Below are positions 8,565-16,784 of a stretch of DNA of 48,591 nt, piece after piece. The DNA is from Thermococcus celericrescens (GTDB taxonomy: Archaea > Methanobacteriota_B > Thermococci > Thermococcales > Thermococcaceae): NCBI RefSeq assembly GCF_001484195.1, contig NZ_LLYW01000038.1:1-48591 (forward strand), read 5' to 3'. The stretch's first letter is position 1. The number at the start of each line of letters is the position of its first letter. The notes beneath the pieces are model-generated. The model was not told the DNA's origin. It was given only the letters and a program-made list of their open reading frames with translations, and did not search any database. The position numbers and the translations under genes were made by a program.

Positions 8565-8702
8565 ATGGAGACTGCAGTAATCCCAAAGGCCTCAAACGCC
8601 ATCACGATCCCTGATGAAGGAAAGGAAGGCTGCGAAAAGAAGACGGGGCACGAGAGGCCCCTTTTCGATTTTGAACTTCATCCGCTGGAGGGTTTGATAT
8701 GA
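8565..8702 (+). CDS. Small 45-residue protein, unknown function
   Basis: A short reading frame, METAVIPKASN to FELHPLEGLI, begins five bases after the upstream stop, behind GGGGTGAG, and its TGA overlaps the start of the next gene (ATGA). The tight coupling on both sides and the absence of any other use for this interval support translation. It has one Cys, no membrane segment and no family I recognise. It could instead be a leader that only serves to couple translation of the next gene. Confidence 0.5.
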   Translation: METAVIPKASNAITIPDEGKEGCEKKTGHERPLFDFELHPLEGLI

Positions 8703-9352
8703 TATTTGAAAACGTCCGGGAAGTTGATATAAAGGCCACCAACGGCCGGATCGAGATAGAGGGCTGGGAAAACGACTACGCCGAGGTGAACTACACCGTC
8801 TACGGCGAGGTGGAGGTCACCGTCGAGCAGAAGGGGAGCGGGCTAATCATCATGGAAGAACCGAAGAAAAGGTTCCTGAACCTGCTCAGGGAGAGCGGCT
8901 GGGCGGAGATAGAGGTGAAGGTTCCGCGGAGGGTCCTGATAAATGCGAAGAACGTGAACGGCGAGCTTAAGGCCAGGGGCGTGCGCTTTGAGGACGTCAC
9001 GACGGTAAACGGCGAGATAGACCTGAAGGACTGCGAGGCCGAAAAGCTTAGCACCGTGAACGGTGAGGTAAGGGCCCATCTAACGGTTGCCGGCCCTCTG
9101 AAGGCCTCCACCGTGAACGGGGAAATCGAGCTTACCATCGAGGAGCTTGAGGGGGACGTCGAGGTAAGCTGCGTCAACGGAGACATCGTGCTTCGCCTGA
9201 CCGAGTTCTGCGATGCCAAGATAGTCAGCAAGAGAGTTAATGGAGACGTCAAATTGGTCGGCATAGACCTGGACGACCCTGTTATAGGGACGGGTTCGTT
9301 TGAGGTCAAGGCCAGCACTGTGAACGGCGACGTGAGGGTCGAGCTGATTTGA
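8699..9352 (+). CDS. DUF4097-like VNG-repeat beta protein
   Basis: A 217-residue protein with a regular repeat of about 18-25 residues centred on (S/T)-(T/V)-V-N-G-(E/D): NGR near residue 16, then NVNGE, TVNGE, TVNGE, TVNGE, CVNGD, RVNGD and TVNGD through the C-terminus. This is the pattern of the DUF4097 right-handed beta-helix family (adhesin-like, LiaG-type). No signal peptide or membrane helix is visible, so it should stay in the cytoplasm or work through the membrane protein upstream. Bacterial DUF4097 proteins often sit with PadR/ArsR regulators and small membrane proteins in envelope-stress operons, which resembles this neighbourhood. The start at 8699 overlaps the small upstream gene. 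Confidence 0.75.
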   Translation: MIFENVREVDIKATNGRIEIEGWENDYAEVNYTVYGEVEVTVEQKGSGLIIMEEPKKRFLNLLRESGWAEIEVKVPRRVLINAKNVNGELKARGVRFEDVTTVNGEIDLKDCEAEKLSTVNGEVRAHLTVAGPLKASTVNGEIELTIEELEGDVEVSCVNGDIVLRLTEFCDAKIVSKRVNGDVKLVGIDLDDPVIGTGSFEVKASTVNGDVRVELI

Positions 9353-9372
9353 TTCTTTAATTCTTCAATTAT

Positions 9373-9388
9373 TTAATTCGGTAATTAA
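9373..9388. promoter_or_regulatory. AT-rich inverted repeat in MFS promoter region
   Basis: Perfect TTAATT-CGGT-AATTAA repeat 28 bases before the MFS start, inside an AT-rich stretch that also has TATA-like AATTATTTAA. It could be an operator overlapping the core promoter; no regulator is identified. Confidence 0.4.
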
Positions 9389-9415
9389 GTTAGAGAGACA
9401 TGGGGGTTAGTGGAG

Positions 9416-10663
9416 ATGTTCGAGAATTTCCGGGGGATGGGCCGGAACTTCTGGCTCTACACCGTGGGCAGGTGGATATCACAGGCCGGATGGGTCGTGC
9501 AGGACGTCGCGGTTCCACTTTACGTGCTCGACCAGACCGGCAGCGGGGCGATGATGAGCCTCTTCATAATGGCCGAGCTGGTTCCGAGACTGCTGGTGAA
9601 CCCCATAGCCGGAGTGATAGGCGACCGCTACGACAGGAAGAAGCTCATGTACGGCCTCGATATAGCGAGGGGAGTCCTCCTCTTCGCGGTCATAGGGTTC
9701 AACCTGCTGGGGATATACCAGCTCTTAGTAGTTCAGATGGTGATGAGCGTTATGGGAGCGTTCTTCTCGGCCGGCATAGTCGGGATGTTCCCCGACCTGG
9801 TGGAGAGAGAGCAGCTGGCGAGGGCGAACTCGATACTGCAGAGCGGCGGTCAAATACTCAGGATACTCGGCCCGATCCTCGGTGGGCTAATCTACGCCTT
9901 CGGGGGCTTGCGGCTTGCTATCCTCATAAACGCGGTCAGCTTCTTCGGCTCTGGGCTGTTTGAAATTCTGATCGAGTACCACAGGGAAACGCGGGAGCTC
10001 TCAAGCATCCGCGAAGTCTGGGACGACATGCTCGAGGGCTTCCGCTTCATGAAGAACTCAAGAAACCTCATGGTGCTCGTGAGCTTTGGGATACTGCTCA
10101 ACACCCTCCTCAACCCGGTGTTCGCGGTAGTTCTTCCCTACCTCGCCAGGATTGAGCTGGGTCTCTCTGCCGTCAAGTTCGGCAGCGTCGAAACCGCCGC
10201 CACCCTCGGCGCTCTAGCCGGAAACATGCTCATCGCTTTGAAGCTCGGTGAGAAATCCGAGGATTTCCTCTTCGGGGCACTGTTTGCCCAGCTCCTCTGC
10301 CTGACGGGCCTCGCCTTCGTGACGCGCTCCATCCTAGGAGAACTGGCTTATCCATCCCTACTGGGAATAATCGGCCTGATAGGGCTCTTCAACACCCTGG
10401 TTAACATCCCGCTCTTCACGAAGCTCCAGAAGGCGGTTCCCGATGACGTGCGTTCGCGCTTCTTCACTGCCTTTGAGACAATAATGATGGCAACGACCCC
10501 GCTGGGCATGGCCCTCGTTGGACCCCTCCTCGACGTCGCAGGAACCACTGTAATAATCCTCGCCCTCACCGTCCCAAGCGTGCTGATAGCCATGTATTAT
10601 TACCTCCGCTTTAGGGAAACCGTTATAAACATCGGTTCAGAAACTGCGGAGGTGGTGCCGTGA
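9416..10663 (+). CDS. MFS exporter, first of a tandem pair
   Basis: A 12-TM major facilitator of the MFS_3 / macrolide- and enterobactin-exporter type, 415 residues. The N-half signature after TM2 is seen as GVIGDRYDRKKLM (G-x-x-x-D-R-x-x-R-K). The region MGAFFSAGIVGMFPDLVEREQLARANS is typical of MefA/EntS-like proteins. The likely start is ATG 9416 behind GGGGGTT; GTG 9410 is in frame. It overlaps the second MFS gene by 4 bp (GTGA), and the two are clearly paralogous over the whole length, so they may form a heteromeric or divided-specificity exporter pair. The drug or metabolite substrate is unknown. Confidence 0.85.
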   Translation: MFENFRGMGRNFWLYTVGRWISQAGWVVQDVAVPLYVLDQTGSGAMMSLFIMAELVPRLLVNPIAGVIGDRYDRKKLMYGLDIARGVLLFAVIGFNLLGIYQLLVVQMVMSVMGAFFSAGIVGMFPDLVEREQLARANSILQSGGQILRILGPILGGLIYAFGGLRLAILINAVSFFGSGLFEILIEYHRETRELSSIREVWDDMLEGFRFMKNSRNLMVLVSFGILLNTLLNPVFAVVLPYLARIELGLSAVKFGSVETAATLGALAGNMLIALKLGEKSEDFLFGALFAQLLCLTGLAFVTRSILGELAYPSLLGIIGLIGLFNTLVNIPLFTKLQKAVPDDVRSRFFTAFETIMMATTPLGMALVGPLLDVAGTTVIILALTVPSVLIAMYYYLRFRETVINIGSETAEVVP

Positions 10664-11904
10664 GCCTCAATAGGAACTTCTGGCTCTTTGCGGTCGGCCG
10701 CTTCATAAGTCAGCTCGGCTGGGCGGTGCAGGACGTTGCACTGCCCCTCTACGTCCTTGACCAGACCCACAGCGGCTCGATGATGACTGTTTTCATCCTC
10801 GCCGAGATGATACCGGTCCTCATAATCATGCCCTTCGCCGGTGTGGTGGGCGACCGTTACAACCGAAAGCACCTGATGGTCGGCTTTGATCTTGCGAGGG
10901 GAGCCCTTCTCTTCTGCGTCATCGCGTTCGACCTCCTGGGCATCTACCAGCTTCTGGTCGTCCAGGTGATCATGGCCTCCATGGGGGCGTTCTTCTCGGC
11001 AGGGACGGGAGCGATGTTTCCCGACCTTGTGGAACCCGATGAACTCGAGAAGGCCAACTCCACGGTCTCGTCGTTCACCATACTCGCCCGTCTCGTCGGC
11101 CCTGCCCTCGGAGGGTTTATTTACGCCGTCGGAGGCATCAAGCTGGCCATCCTCATCAACGCGGTCAGCTTCTTTGGCTCGGGACTGTTTGAGATACTGA
11201 TAAGGTACGAGTGGCGTACGAAGGAATTGGAGAGCTTTTCCCAGGTTATCGAGGACCTCAAAGAGGGCATCGGCTTTCTCCGCTCTAACAGATATCTCTC
11301 GACCCTTATGTTCTTCGCCCTCTTTATGATAGCCCTCGGTCAGCCCTTTGGGGCCGTAATCATGCCGTACTCCTACAGAGAAGTGCTGAAGTTCTCGAGC
11401 TACCAGTTCGGTCTTCTGCAGAGCGCCTTCATGGGAGGGGCGCTCATCGGAAACGGCCTGATAGCGATTAAATTCGGGAAGAAGGCAGGGAGGTACCTTT
11501 TCCACACCCTCCTCCTGGACGGGGTGATGATACTCGCCTTCACGTGGGCGATAAGTCCCCTCTCCGGCCTGGGGAGAAACGAGGCGTTCTTTTTCCTCGC
11601 GGGGATAAACATCCTATGGGGCAGCATAGAGGCCTTCATAGACGTGCCCATCAATTCGAAGATACAGCGCGCGATACCGAGCGAGCTCAGGGGCAGGGTT
11701 ATGTCGGCAATGGCCGTCCTGATGCACCTCTCAAGCCCGCTCGGTCTGCTCGCCGTCGGGCCGCTCCTCGACAGATTCCCTGCCTGGGAGGTTACCGTGG
11801 CCATCTGGGCGGGCATGGCGGTTGTCGTCGCATATTTCTGGGCCAGGTATCGGGAGGTTCTGCTCAAGGAGCAGAAATACGGGGAAAGCGAAGAGGTTAC
11901 TTGA
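10660..11904 (+). CDS. MFS exporter, second of a tandem pair
   Basis: A 414-residue, 12-TM paralogue of the gene just upstream. It shares almost identical blocks (NRNFWLFAVGRFISQLGW, AILINAVSFFGSGLFEIL) and the GVVGDRYNRKHLM loop motif. It starts with GTG inside the stop of its neighbour, so the two are translationally coupled. Conservation is strong in the N-half and weaker in the C-half, the usual place for substrate differences. Its 3' end overlaps the convergent cobalamin adenosyltransferase gene by 8 bp. Confidence 0.85.
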   Translation: MSLNRNFWLFAVGRFISQLGWAVQDVALPLYVLDQTHSGSMMTVFILAEMIPVLIIMPFAGVVGDRYNRKHLMVGFDLARGALLFCVIAFDLLGIYQLLVVQVIMASMGAFFSAGTGAMFPDLVEPDELEKANSTVSSFTILARLVGPALGGFIYAVGGIKLAILINAVSFFGSGLFEILIRYEWRTKELESFSQVIEDLKEGIGFLRSNRYLSTLMFFALFMIALGQPFGAVIMPYSYREVLKFSSYQFGLLQSAFMGGALIGNGLIAIKFGKKAGRYLFHTLLLDGVMILAFTWAISPLSGLGRNEAFFFLAGINILWGSIEAFIDVPINSKIQRAIPSELRGRVMSAMAVLMHLSSPLGLLAVGPLLDRFPAWEVTVAIWAGMAVVVAYFWARYREVLLKEQKYGESEEVT

Positions 11905-12412
11905 CTTCCTTCATCTTCCCCTCCCTCTTCTCAACGGCCCTTGCCATTATGAAGAGCAGGTCGCTGAGCCTGTTTAGGTAGACGAGAGCGTTTTGACCAA
12001 AGCCATAGTCGAGCACGAGCCTTGCAACGCTCCTCTCCGTTCTCCTGGCCACCGCGCGGCAGACATCGAGCTTGGCACTCGCGATGGTTGAACCCGGGAG
12101 GACGAAGGCCCTAAGCTGGACTTCTTCTTCATATTTATGAATAAGTCCTTCAAGCCATCTAACTTCCTCATCGCCAACTTTTGCGTACTTTCCCTTGCTC
12201 GCTATCTCCGCCATCAGGTCGTAGAGGTGAACCTGTATCCTCTCGAGAATCCCCGCCATCTCCTCGGGTACATAATGCTTGGCCTCCCCCAGGAAGCTGT
12301 CGAGCTCGTCTATGTTTCCGTTTGCCTCCATTATCGGCGAGTACTTTGCCACGCGGTCGCCGGTGAAGAGACCGGTTAGACCCTTATCCCCTGTTTTGGT
12401 TGTGATGGACAT
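11897..12412 (-). CDS. PduO-type ATP:cob(I)alamin adenosyltransferase
   Basis: A 171-residue enzyme that transfers the 5'-deoxyadenosyl group from ATP to cob(I)alamin, giving coenzyme B12 for class II ribonucleotide reductase and methylmalonyl-CoA mutase. The PduO hallmarks are the N-terminal ATP loop TTKTGDKGLTGLFTGDRVAK (about 4-23), NIDELDSFLGEAK, and the C-terminal helix with C-RAVARRTERSV and NRLSDLLFIMAR. The ATG at 12412 has a GAGGTGG site five bases upstream; an earlier in-frame start would add ten residues foreign to the family. A TATA-like CTAAAAAG lies about 35 bases upstream. Confidence 0.9.
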   Translation of the reverse strand: MSITTKTGDKGLTGLFTGDRVAKYSPIMEANGNIDELDSFLGEAKHYVPEEMAGILERIQVHLYDLMAEIASKGKYAKVGDEEVRWLEGLIHKYEEEVQLRAFVLPGSTIASAKLDVCRAVARRTERSVARLVLDYGFGQNALVYLNRLSDLLFIMARAVEKREGKMKEVK

Positions 12413-12459
12413 TTTAACCACCTCTTTAATTGGTATCTGCACGCTTTTTAGCCTTTATG

Positions 12460-12475
12460 GGTGTTGATGAACACC
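12460..12475. promoter_or_regulatory. Small hairpin/operator-like palindrome between divergent genes
   Basis: GGTGTT-GATG-AACACC, a perfect 6-bp inverted repeat just upstream of the probable TATA region of the adenosyltransferase gene and about 90 bases before the divergent secreted-protein gene. It could be an operator; nothing else supports this. Confidence 0.3.
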
Positions 12476-12511
12476 TTGGGTGATAATAGAGATCGACAAT
12501 TTGTGGAAAAA

Positions 12512-12522
12512 CTTATTTATAC
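12512..12522 (+). promoter_or_regulatory. TATA box for the secreted DNRLRE/OB-fold protein
   Basis: CTTATTTATAC about 31-41 bases before the ATG at 12553, followed by a GGTGGT ribosome site at 12543-12548. Confidence 0.55.
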
Positions 12523-12552
12523 TCCAATGCCCTTCTTCTTTGGGTGGTCTAT

Positions 12553-14937
12553 ATGAAAAGATGGGCGTTGATAATAGCATTGATTTTGGTTTTGAGTTTG
12601 GTACCGGGATGGGCCATAAAGCCTGCGAATGCTGTTCAAGCCACGGTAGAATTGTCCCCAACGGATGATGCATACGTCAATGACGCAAGTCCGGACACAA
12701 ATTATGGAACCGAGTCTCGTCTTTATGTGGGAACCTATTACAGTGATGGCTCCAATTATCGCTCCTACCTGAAGTTTGACCTCTCGGGACTTCCTGAGGG
12801 GGCTGTGATAACAAGTGCTCGTCTTTATGTGTACACCTATTATGGTGCCTATGGTACCCCTGTTAATATAAGCGTTTGTTCTGTGGACGATGATTCTTGG
12901 AGTGAAACCAGCATAACATGGAACACCAAGCCAAATCCAGGAACACTACTGGACAAAGACCTAGTTGGCACCGATGGCAAGCATTGGTCTGTATGGGACG
13001 TTACCTCTTTTGTCCAATCCGAGTTTAACAGCGACAAAATAGTGAGTTTTGTTTTAATGTCTGATGCGGAGGGTGACCTCACTGAACGTATAACCTATAA
13101 TTCAAAAGAGACCACCTACAGTACCAAGCCGTATCTTGAGATAACATATGAAGTATCAGAGATTCCCACTGTATCCATCCAGGAGATACAGGGTGAGGCC
13201 TCTTCCTCGCCATACGCTGGCCAGGTCGTCAAAACAACCGGTGTTGTTACCTTCGTTGCATCATACGGCTTTGCGATTCAGAATGGCTCTGGCCCCTGGA
13301 GCGGCGTCTGGGTCTACACCAGGAGCACTCCCTCAGTTAATGTTGGAGACTACGTTAGTGTCCAGGCAATGGTTAAAGAATACGATGACTTCACAGAGAT
13401 TAACTACGCGGATACCTCTAGTGATCAGAGGGCAATAGAGGTTCTTGGAACAGCGGAGGTTCCGGATCCGGTTGTTCTTCCAACTGGGAACGTCTCCCAG
13501 GAGCAGTGGGAGAGTGTTCTCGTCGAGGTTAGGGACGTTAGGGTCATTAATCCAGACCTCGGTCACGGCGAATGGGAGGTTGACGACGGAACCGGCCCGG
13601 TTAGGATAGACGACAAGCTCTACGATTACTCCCCTGGCCACCGCTCCAAGTATGTTTACATTAGGGGTATTGTGTGGTACTCCTATGGCAACTTCAAAAT
13701 AGAACCCCGGGATTCCGGTGATATCGAGGTTTACAAACCTAACCCCAACGCCATCTCCTACGGCCTGACGATGTATTATAGCCGCCAGTACGATTCCAGG
13801 CTCTCAGACCTTGAGAATCTCTACGAGAACTTCACCAACACGGTCTCAGAGCTCGTCAGCTACGGGGTATCCTTCGACAGCGACGTCGCGGACAAGATTA
13901 ACTGGGTAAACGACAGCATGTCTAAGGTTATGGAAGAGTACTCGCTCTACGAGCAGTTCAAGAACCGCGCTGATAAGACTGGGTTCTACCTCCCCGCCAT
14001 GATACACCTGCGTAAGGCGCTGTTCCTTGGCGAGGATGTCAAGGAGGAAATCCAGTTCCTCCTGCCCCACCTTCAGAGGGCCTTGGAGGAAATAAAGGCC
14101 GCTCAGCAGATGCAAGAACCGGGAAATGAAACTGAAACCGGGGCAATCCCTGACAATGAGACCGCGGGAGTTCCAACCAACACAACCCAGAACGCCAGCC
14201 AGCAGACACCCGCCATGAACATTACCATAACGATCCCCAAGGTGCTTATCGATGCCTCCCATGGGCAGTACTACATTAACGAAGCCGGTGTCAGCTACCT
14301 CGTGGACAAGATACAGAGCGAGCTCGGCTGGGAGGTGGAGATAAACCAGCTCCCGCTCACATACGACCTACTCAAGGAGTACGACGTTGTGATACTCACC
14401 GACCCGAAGGACGACTTTACGCCCGCCGAGATTGAGAGCATCAAAAAGTACGTCGAGAACGGCGGAGGCCTGTTAATAGCGGGCGAATGGTACAAGTACG
14501 CCAACGTCGAGAACTTCAACGAGATCGTCGGTGACTATGGAATAACCTTCAACCCGGACGAGCTCATGGACGACGACCAGAACAGCGGCAGGCCTTACTA
14601 TCCGTTCGTTGGAGTATACAACAAGGCACACCCGGTCATGAAGTTCGTGCCAGACGACTGGACGATGTACTACAACGGCAACACCCTCACAATAGGCGGC
14701 ACCGCGGTGTGGCTCATCAAAGGCTACGACACCAGCTACTCAGTCGATGCCGACGGAAAGGTCGTCAGGATAAAGGGCACCAACCCGGTTATCGCGGCCG
14801 CCGTTGATCTTGGCACCGGCAGAATAGTTGCCTACGGCTCAAGCAAGGCCCTCAGCGACAGCTACAACTTCAAGTACATCAAGAGCAACTGGCCCTTCAT
14901 CAAAGGTGCCCTCCTCTGGCTGGCTCACCAGGAGTGA
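12553..14937 (+). CDS. Secreted multidomain protein (DNRLRE, OB-fold, helical and GATase-like domains)
   Basis: A 794-residue exported protein. A signal peptide (1 to about 27) precedes a DNRLRE-type beta domain (about 30-200, with TDDAYVND, YLKFDLSGLP and SWSETSITWNTKP). Next comes an OB-fold region of the ExeM/YhcR extracellular-nuclease type (about 205-395, IQEIQGEASSSPYAGQVV and GFAIQNGSG), then a helical segment (about 400-525), a Thr/Asn-rich linker with sequons (about 525-560), and a C-terminal GATase/DUF4350-like alpha/beta domain (IDASHGQYY, VVILTDPKDDFTPAE, VENGGGLLIAGEW). No nuclease catalytic domain and no membrane anchor are seen. The 5' third is visibly more AT-rich than the 3' part. 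Function unknown; a binding or surface role is likely. Confidence 0.82.
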   Translation: MKRWALIIALILVLSLVPGWAIKPANAVQATVELSPTDDAYVNDASPDTNYGTESRLYVGTYYSDGSNYRSYLKFDLSGLPEGAVITSARLYVYTYYGAYGTPVNISVCSVDDDSWSETSITWNTKPNPGTLLDKDLVGTDGKHWSVWDVTSFVQSEFNSDKIVSFVLMSDAEGDLTERITYNSKETTYSTKPYLEITYEVSEIPTVSIQEIQGEASSSPYAGQVVKTTGVVTFVASYGFAIQNGSGPWSGVWVYTRSTPSVNVGDYVSVQAMVKEYDDFTEINYADTSSDQRAIEVLGTAEVPDPVVLPTGNVSQEQWESVLVEVRDVRVINPDLGHGEWEVDDGTGPVRIDDKLYDYSPGHRSKYVYIRGIVWYSYGNFKIEPRDSGDIEVYKPNPNAISYGLTMYYSRQYDSRLSDLENLYENFTNTVSELVSYGVSFDSDVADKINWVNDSMSKVMEEYSLYEQFKNRADKTGFYLPAMIHLRKALFLGEDVKEEIQFLLPHLQRALEEIKAAQQMQEPGNETETGAIPDNETAGVPTNTTQNASQQTPAMNITITIPKVLIDASHGQYYINEAGVSYLVDKIQSELGWEVEINQLPLTYDLLKEYDVVILTDPKDDFTPAEIESIKKYVENGGGLLIAGEWYKYANVENFNEIVGDYGITFNPDELMDDDQNSGRPYYPFVGVYNKAHPVMKFVPDDWTMYYNGNTLTIGGTAVWLIKGYDTSYSVDADGKVVRIKGTNPVIAAAVDLGTGRIVAYGSSKALSDSYNFKYIKSNWPFIKGALLWLAHQE

Positions 14938-14938
14938 G

Positions 14939-14967
14939 CCTCTTTTCTTCCCTTTCTGATTTTTCGC
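14939..14967 (+). terminator. T-rich terminator after the secreted protein
   Basis: Four T clusters (CTCTTTTCTTCCC... and GATTTTTCG) within 28 bases of the stop, directly before the convergent gene. Confidence 0.4.
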
Positions 14968-14975
14968 GTCGGCCT

Positions 14976-15803
14976 TCAGATTTCCTTCGGGGGCACCAGA
15001 ATCCCAAACTCCGTTATGATGCCCCTAACGTACCGCCAGGAGGTAACGTCGAAGAGCATGTTTCTTACCCTGTAGCCCTGCCTCACGTAGGGCCTCTCGA
15101 CGATTTCAACATCACCGGAGCTCAGCTCCGGATGGAGCTTGAAGCTCTCGGCGGCGACGTAGAAGGGAACACCGTTGTCGTGGCAGGCGAGGGCGAGGAG
15201 ATAGGTTCCGGCCTTGTTCACCGCCGCCCCATCGCGGGTAACGTTGTCGGCACCGACCAGGGCGAGGGTGGCCTTCCTTGCGAAAAGACCGAGCTGTGCG
15301 TCAGTTATTACCTCGAATGGAACCCCTATGGAATCAAGCTCCCTCGCGAGGGCGATTCCCTCATAGTCGGGCGCGCTCTCGGTTAGGATGACCCTGAAGT
15401 GCTTTCCCTTCCTTCGTGCGGCCTTGAATATCTCAAGAACGGCCGAGGAGAATGAGTGTGTGATTACAACCTCGTTTTCGTCTATCAGCTCGCTCCCGAT
15501 GTTGCCTATCTCGCGCTTCGCTTCCTCCCCGAGCCTGATGAACTCCTCGGCCTTCGTTCTCACCACGTCGGGGTCTCCGGTTATCGGAATGAACCTCGTG
15601 AGGTTGTAGAGCGAAGCCATCGTACCGTTGACGGCCGGGATTTCCCTCTTCATCTCCCTCAGGGCGCTCTCGAGCTCTTCCCCTTCAAGGAGTTCGGAGA
15701 GGACAAGGTACGCCTCGGCGCCCCTTCTGGCCAGCCAGCTGGCGCCTCTGATTCTCTCGGCCCTCATCTCCTCTATGATTGAACGAACCTCGGCAGGAAG
15801 CAT
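14976..15803 (-). CDS. eIF-2B alpha/beta/delta-like protein (sugar-phosphate isomerase superfamily)
   Basis: A 275-residue member of the IF-2B/MtnA/ribose-1,5-bisphosphate isomerase superfamily. Superfamily motifs are RGASWLARRGAEA (N-terminal helices), THSFSSAVLEIF, VILTESAPDYEG, LVGADNVTRDGAAVNKAGTYLLAL (the active-site D and NK region) and the C-terminal FDVT...ITEFGI. It is about 45 residues shorter than archaeal ribose-1,5-bisphosphate isomerase and diverges in the substrate loops, so it may be a different isomerase or a regulatory IF-2B relative. The ATG at 15803 has an AAGGTG site; a GTG nine bases earlier is in frame. Confidence 0.75.
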   Translation of the reverse strand: MLPAEVRSIIEEMRAERIRGASWLARRGAEAYLVLSELLEGEELESALREMKREIPAVNGTMASLYNLTRFIPITGDPDVVRTKAEEFIRLGEEAKREIGNIGSELIDENEVVITHSFSSAVLEIFKAARRKGKHFRVILTESAPDYEGIALARELDSIGVPFEVITDAQLGLFARKATLALVGADNVTRDGAAVNKAGTYLLALACHDNGVPFYVAAESFKLHPELSSGDVEIVERPYVRQGYRVRNMLFDVTSWRYVRGIITEFGILVPPKEI

Positions 15804-15868
15804 GGGCAACACCTTGCGTTATTAGCCCGGAACGCGGTTAATTCGCCTTTTCCCTTATCAGCGTTTCG

Positions 15869-16627
15869 CTACCAGCCCTCCTCGAAGCGAACCCCCCGCT
15901 CCTCCATGAAAGCCTTGGCCCTCTCTATCTCATCCTCGCTCTCGCCGAAGATTATGATGCCGATGTACCTGCCGAAGCCCTTCGGCGATGAGTGTATCCT
16001 CACGCGGAACCTTTTGAGGGCCTCGATGAGAATCGGCGCCAGCTTGCTCTCGTCGGTTATCTCAGCCAACAGCTTTCTCTGGAGGAACTTCCTCTCGCCG
16101 AGGCGGGGGAGGACTTCCCGCTCAAGCATTGCCTTCATCTCGCGCGGCATCCCCGGAAGGACGAATATCCTGACCCCTTCGTGCTCGATGTACGCTCCTG
16201 GCGCCGCCCCCTCCCGGTTCTCAAGGGGTTCCGCACCTTCGGGCAGGTAGGCCATCTTCTTCCTTCCCTCGTTAAGCTCGGGGTCATCTATCAGACCCCT
16301 CTCGTAAAGCTCACGGTAGAACTCTTTGATCCTTTTAAGGCACGGTTCGCAGAGGACAAAATTTTTCCCCAGAGCCTCCGCAACGGCGAGCATCGTAACG
16401 TCGTCGTGGGTCGGCCCGAGGCCGCCGGAGATGACCAGAACCCCCGGATTCCTCGCGAGGATTTCCCGAACGGCGGTCTTTATCTCCTCGACGTCATCGC
16501 CAACGGTCGTCTTCCTCCTCACCCAGTAGCCCTTCTCGGTGAGCCTCTGAGCAATAAAGGCGGAATTGCTGTCCACGGTGTTCCCGGTGAGCAGTTCATC
16601 GCCTATCGTGAGTATCTCGGCGAACAT
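15869..16627 (-). CDS. CinA N-terminal/MoaB-domain protein (molybdopterin-binding fold)
   Basis: A 252-residue protein with the MoCF/CinA domain at 1-170: EILTIGDELLTGNTVDSN at the start, VISGGLGPTHDDVT (the GGxGPTxDD active loop), and VLPGMPREM. Residues about 175-252 form the small domain that follows it in archaeal proteins. The C-terminal NMN amidase part of bacterial CinA is absent, as is usual in archaea. Related proteins hydrolyse ADP-ribose or FAD pyrophosphate bonds; which reaction applies here is not shown. The start at 16627 follows GGTGAT. Confidence 0.85.
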   Translation of the reverse strand: MFAEILTIGDELLTGNTVDSNSAFIAQRLTEKGYWVRRKTTVGDDVEEIKTAVREILARNPGVLVISGGLGPTHDDVTMLAVAEALGKNFVLCEPCLKRIKEFYRELYERGLIDDPELNEGRKKMAYLPEGAEPLENREGAAPGAYIEHEGVRIFVLPGMPREMKAMLEREVLPRLGERKFLQRKLLAEITDESKLAPILIEALKRFRVRIHSSPKGFGRYIGIIIFGESEDEIERAKAFMEERGVRFEEGW

Positions 16628-16720
16628 CACAATCACCGGTAAACTTTCCGGCGGATTGGCTTATAACCCCAGCGGAAGTCCTTTGCACAAAAATGTAAAA
16701 ATCTAGTACCATCAATAGCG

Positions 16721-16741
16721 GTTTTCACCACGAGTGAAAAC
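16721..16741 (+). promoter_or_regulatory. Thermococcales glycolytic motif (TGM)-like operator of gap
   Basis: Perfect inverted repeat GTTTTCAC-N5-GTGAAAAC. The CAC-N5-GTG core and spacing match the TGM (TATCAC-N5-GTGATA) bound by the sugar regulator Tgr in Thermococcus, with one change in each half. It lies directly upstream of the BRE/TATA of gap. In T. kodakarensis an upstream TGM activates gluconeogenic genes when glycolytic sugar is absent. Confidence 0.75.
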
Positions 16742-16744
16742 AAC

Positions 16745-16757
16745 GTTTAAGTATTTT
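16745..16757 (+). promoter_or_regulatory. TATA box of gap
   Basis: GTTTAAGTATTTT, 28-40 bases before the ATG at 16785, placed directly behind the TGM-like palindrome. Confidence 0.6.
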
Positions 16758-16784
16758 ATCGCGGTAAAATTCTCCGGTGGTAGC

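Noticed and set aside
7555-8595. Minus-strand frame of 346 codons opposite the membrane beta protein
   Set aside because: No ribosome site, His/Asp/Leu-rich shadow composition, and it conflicts with the coupled operon.
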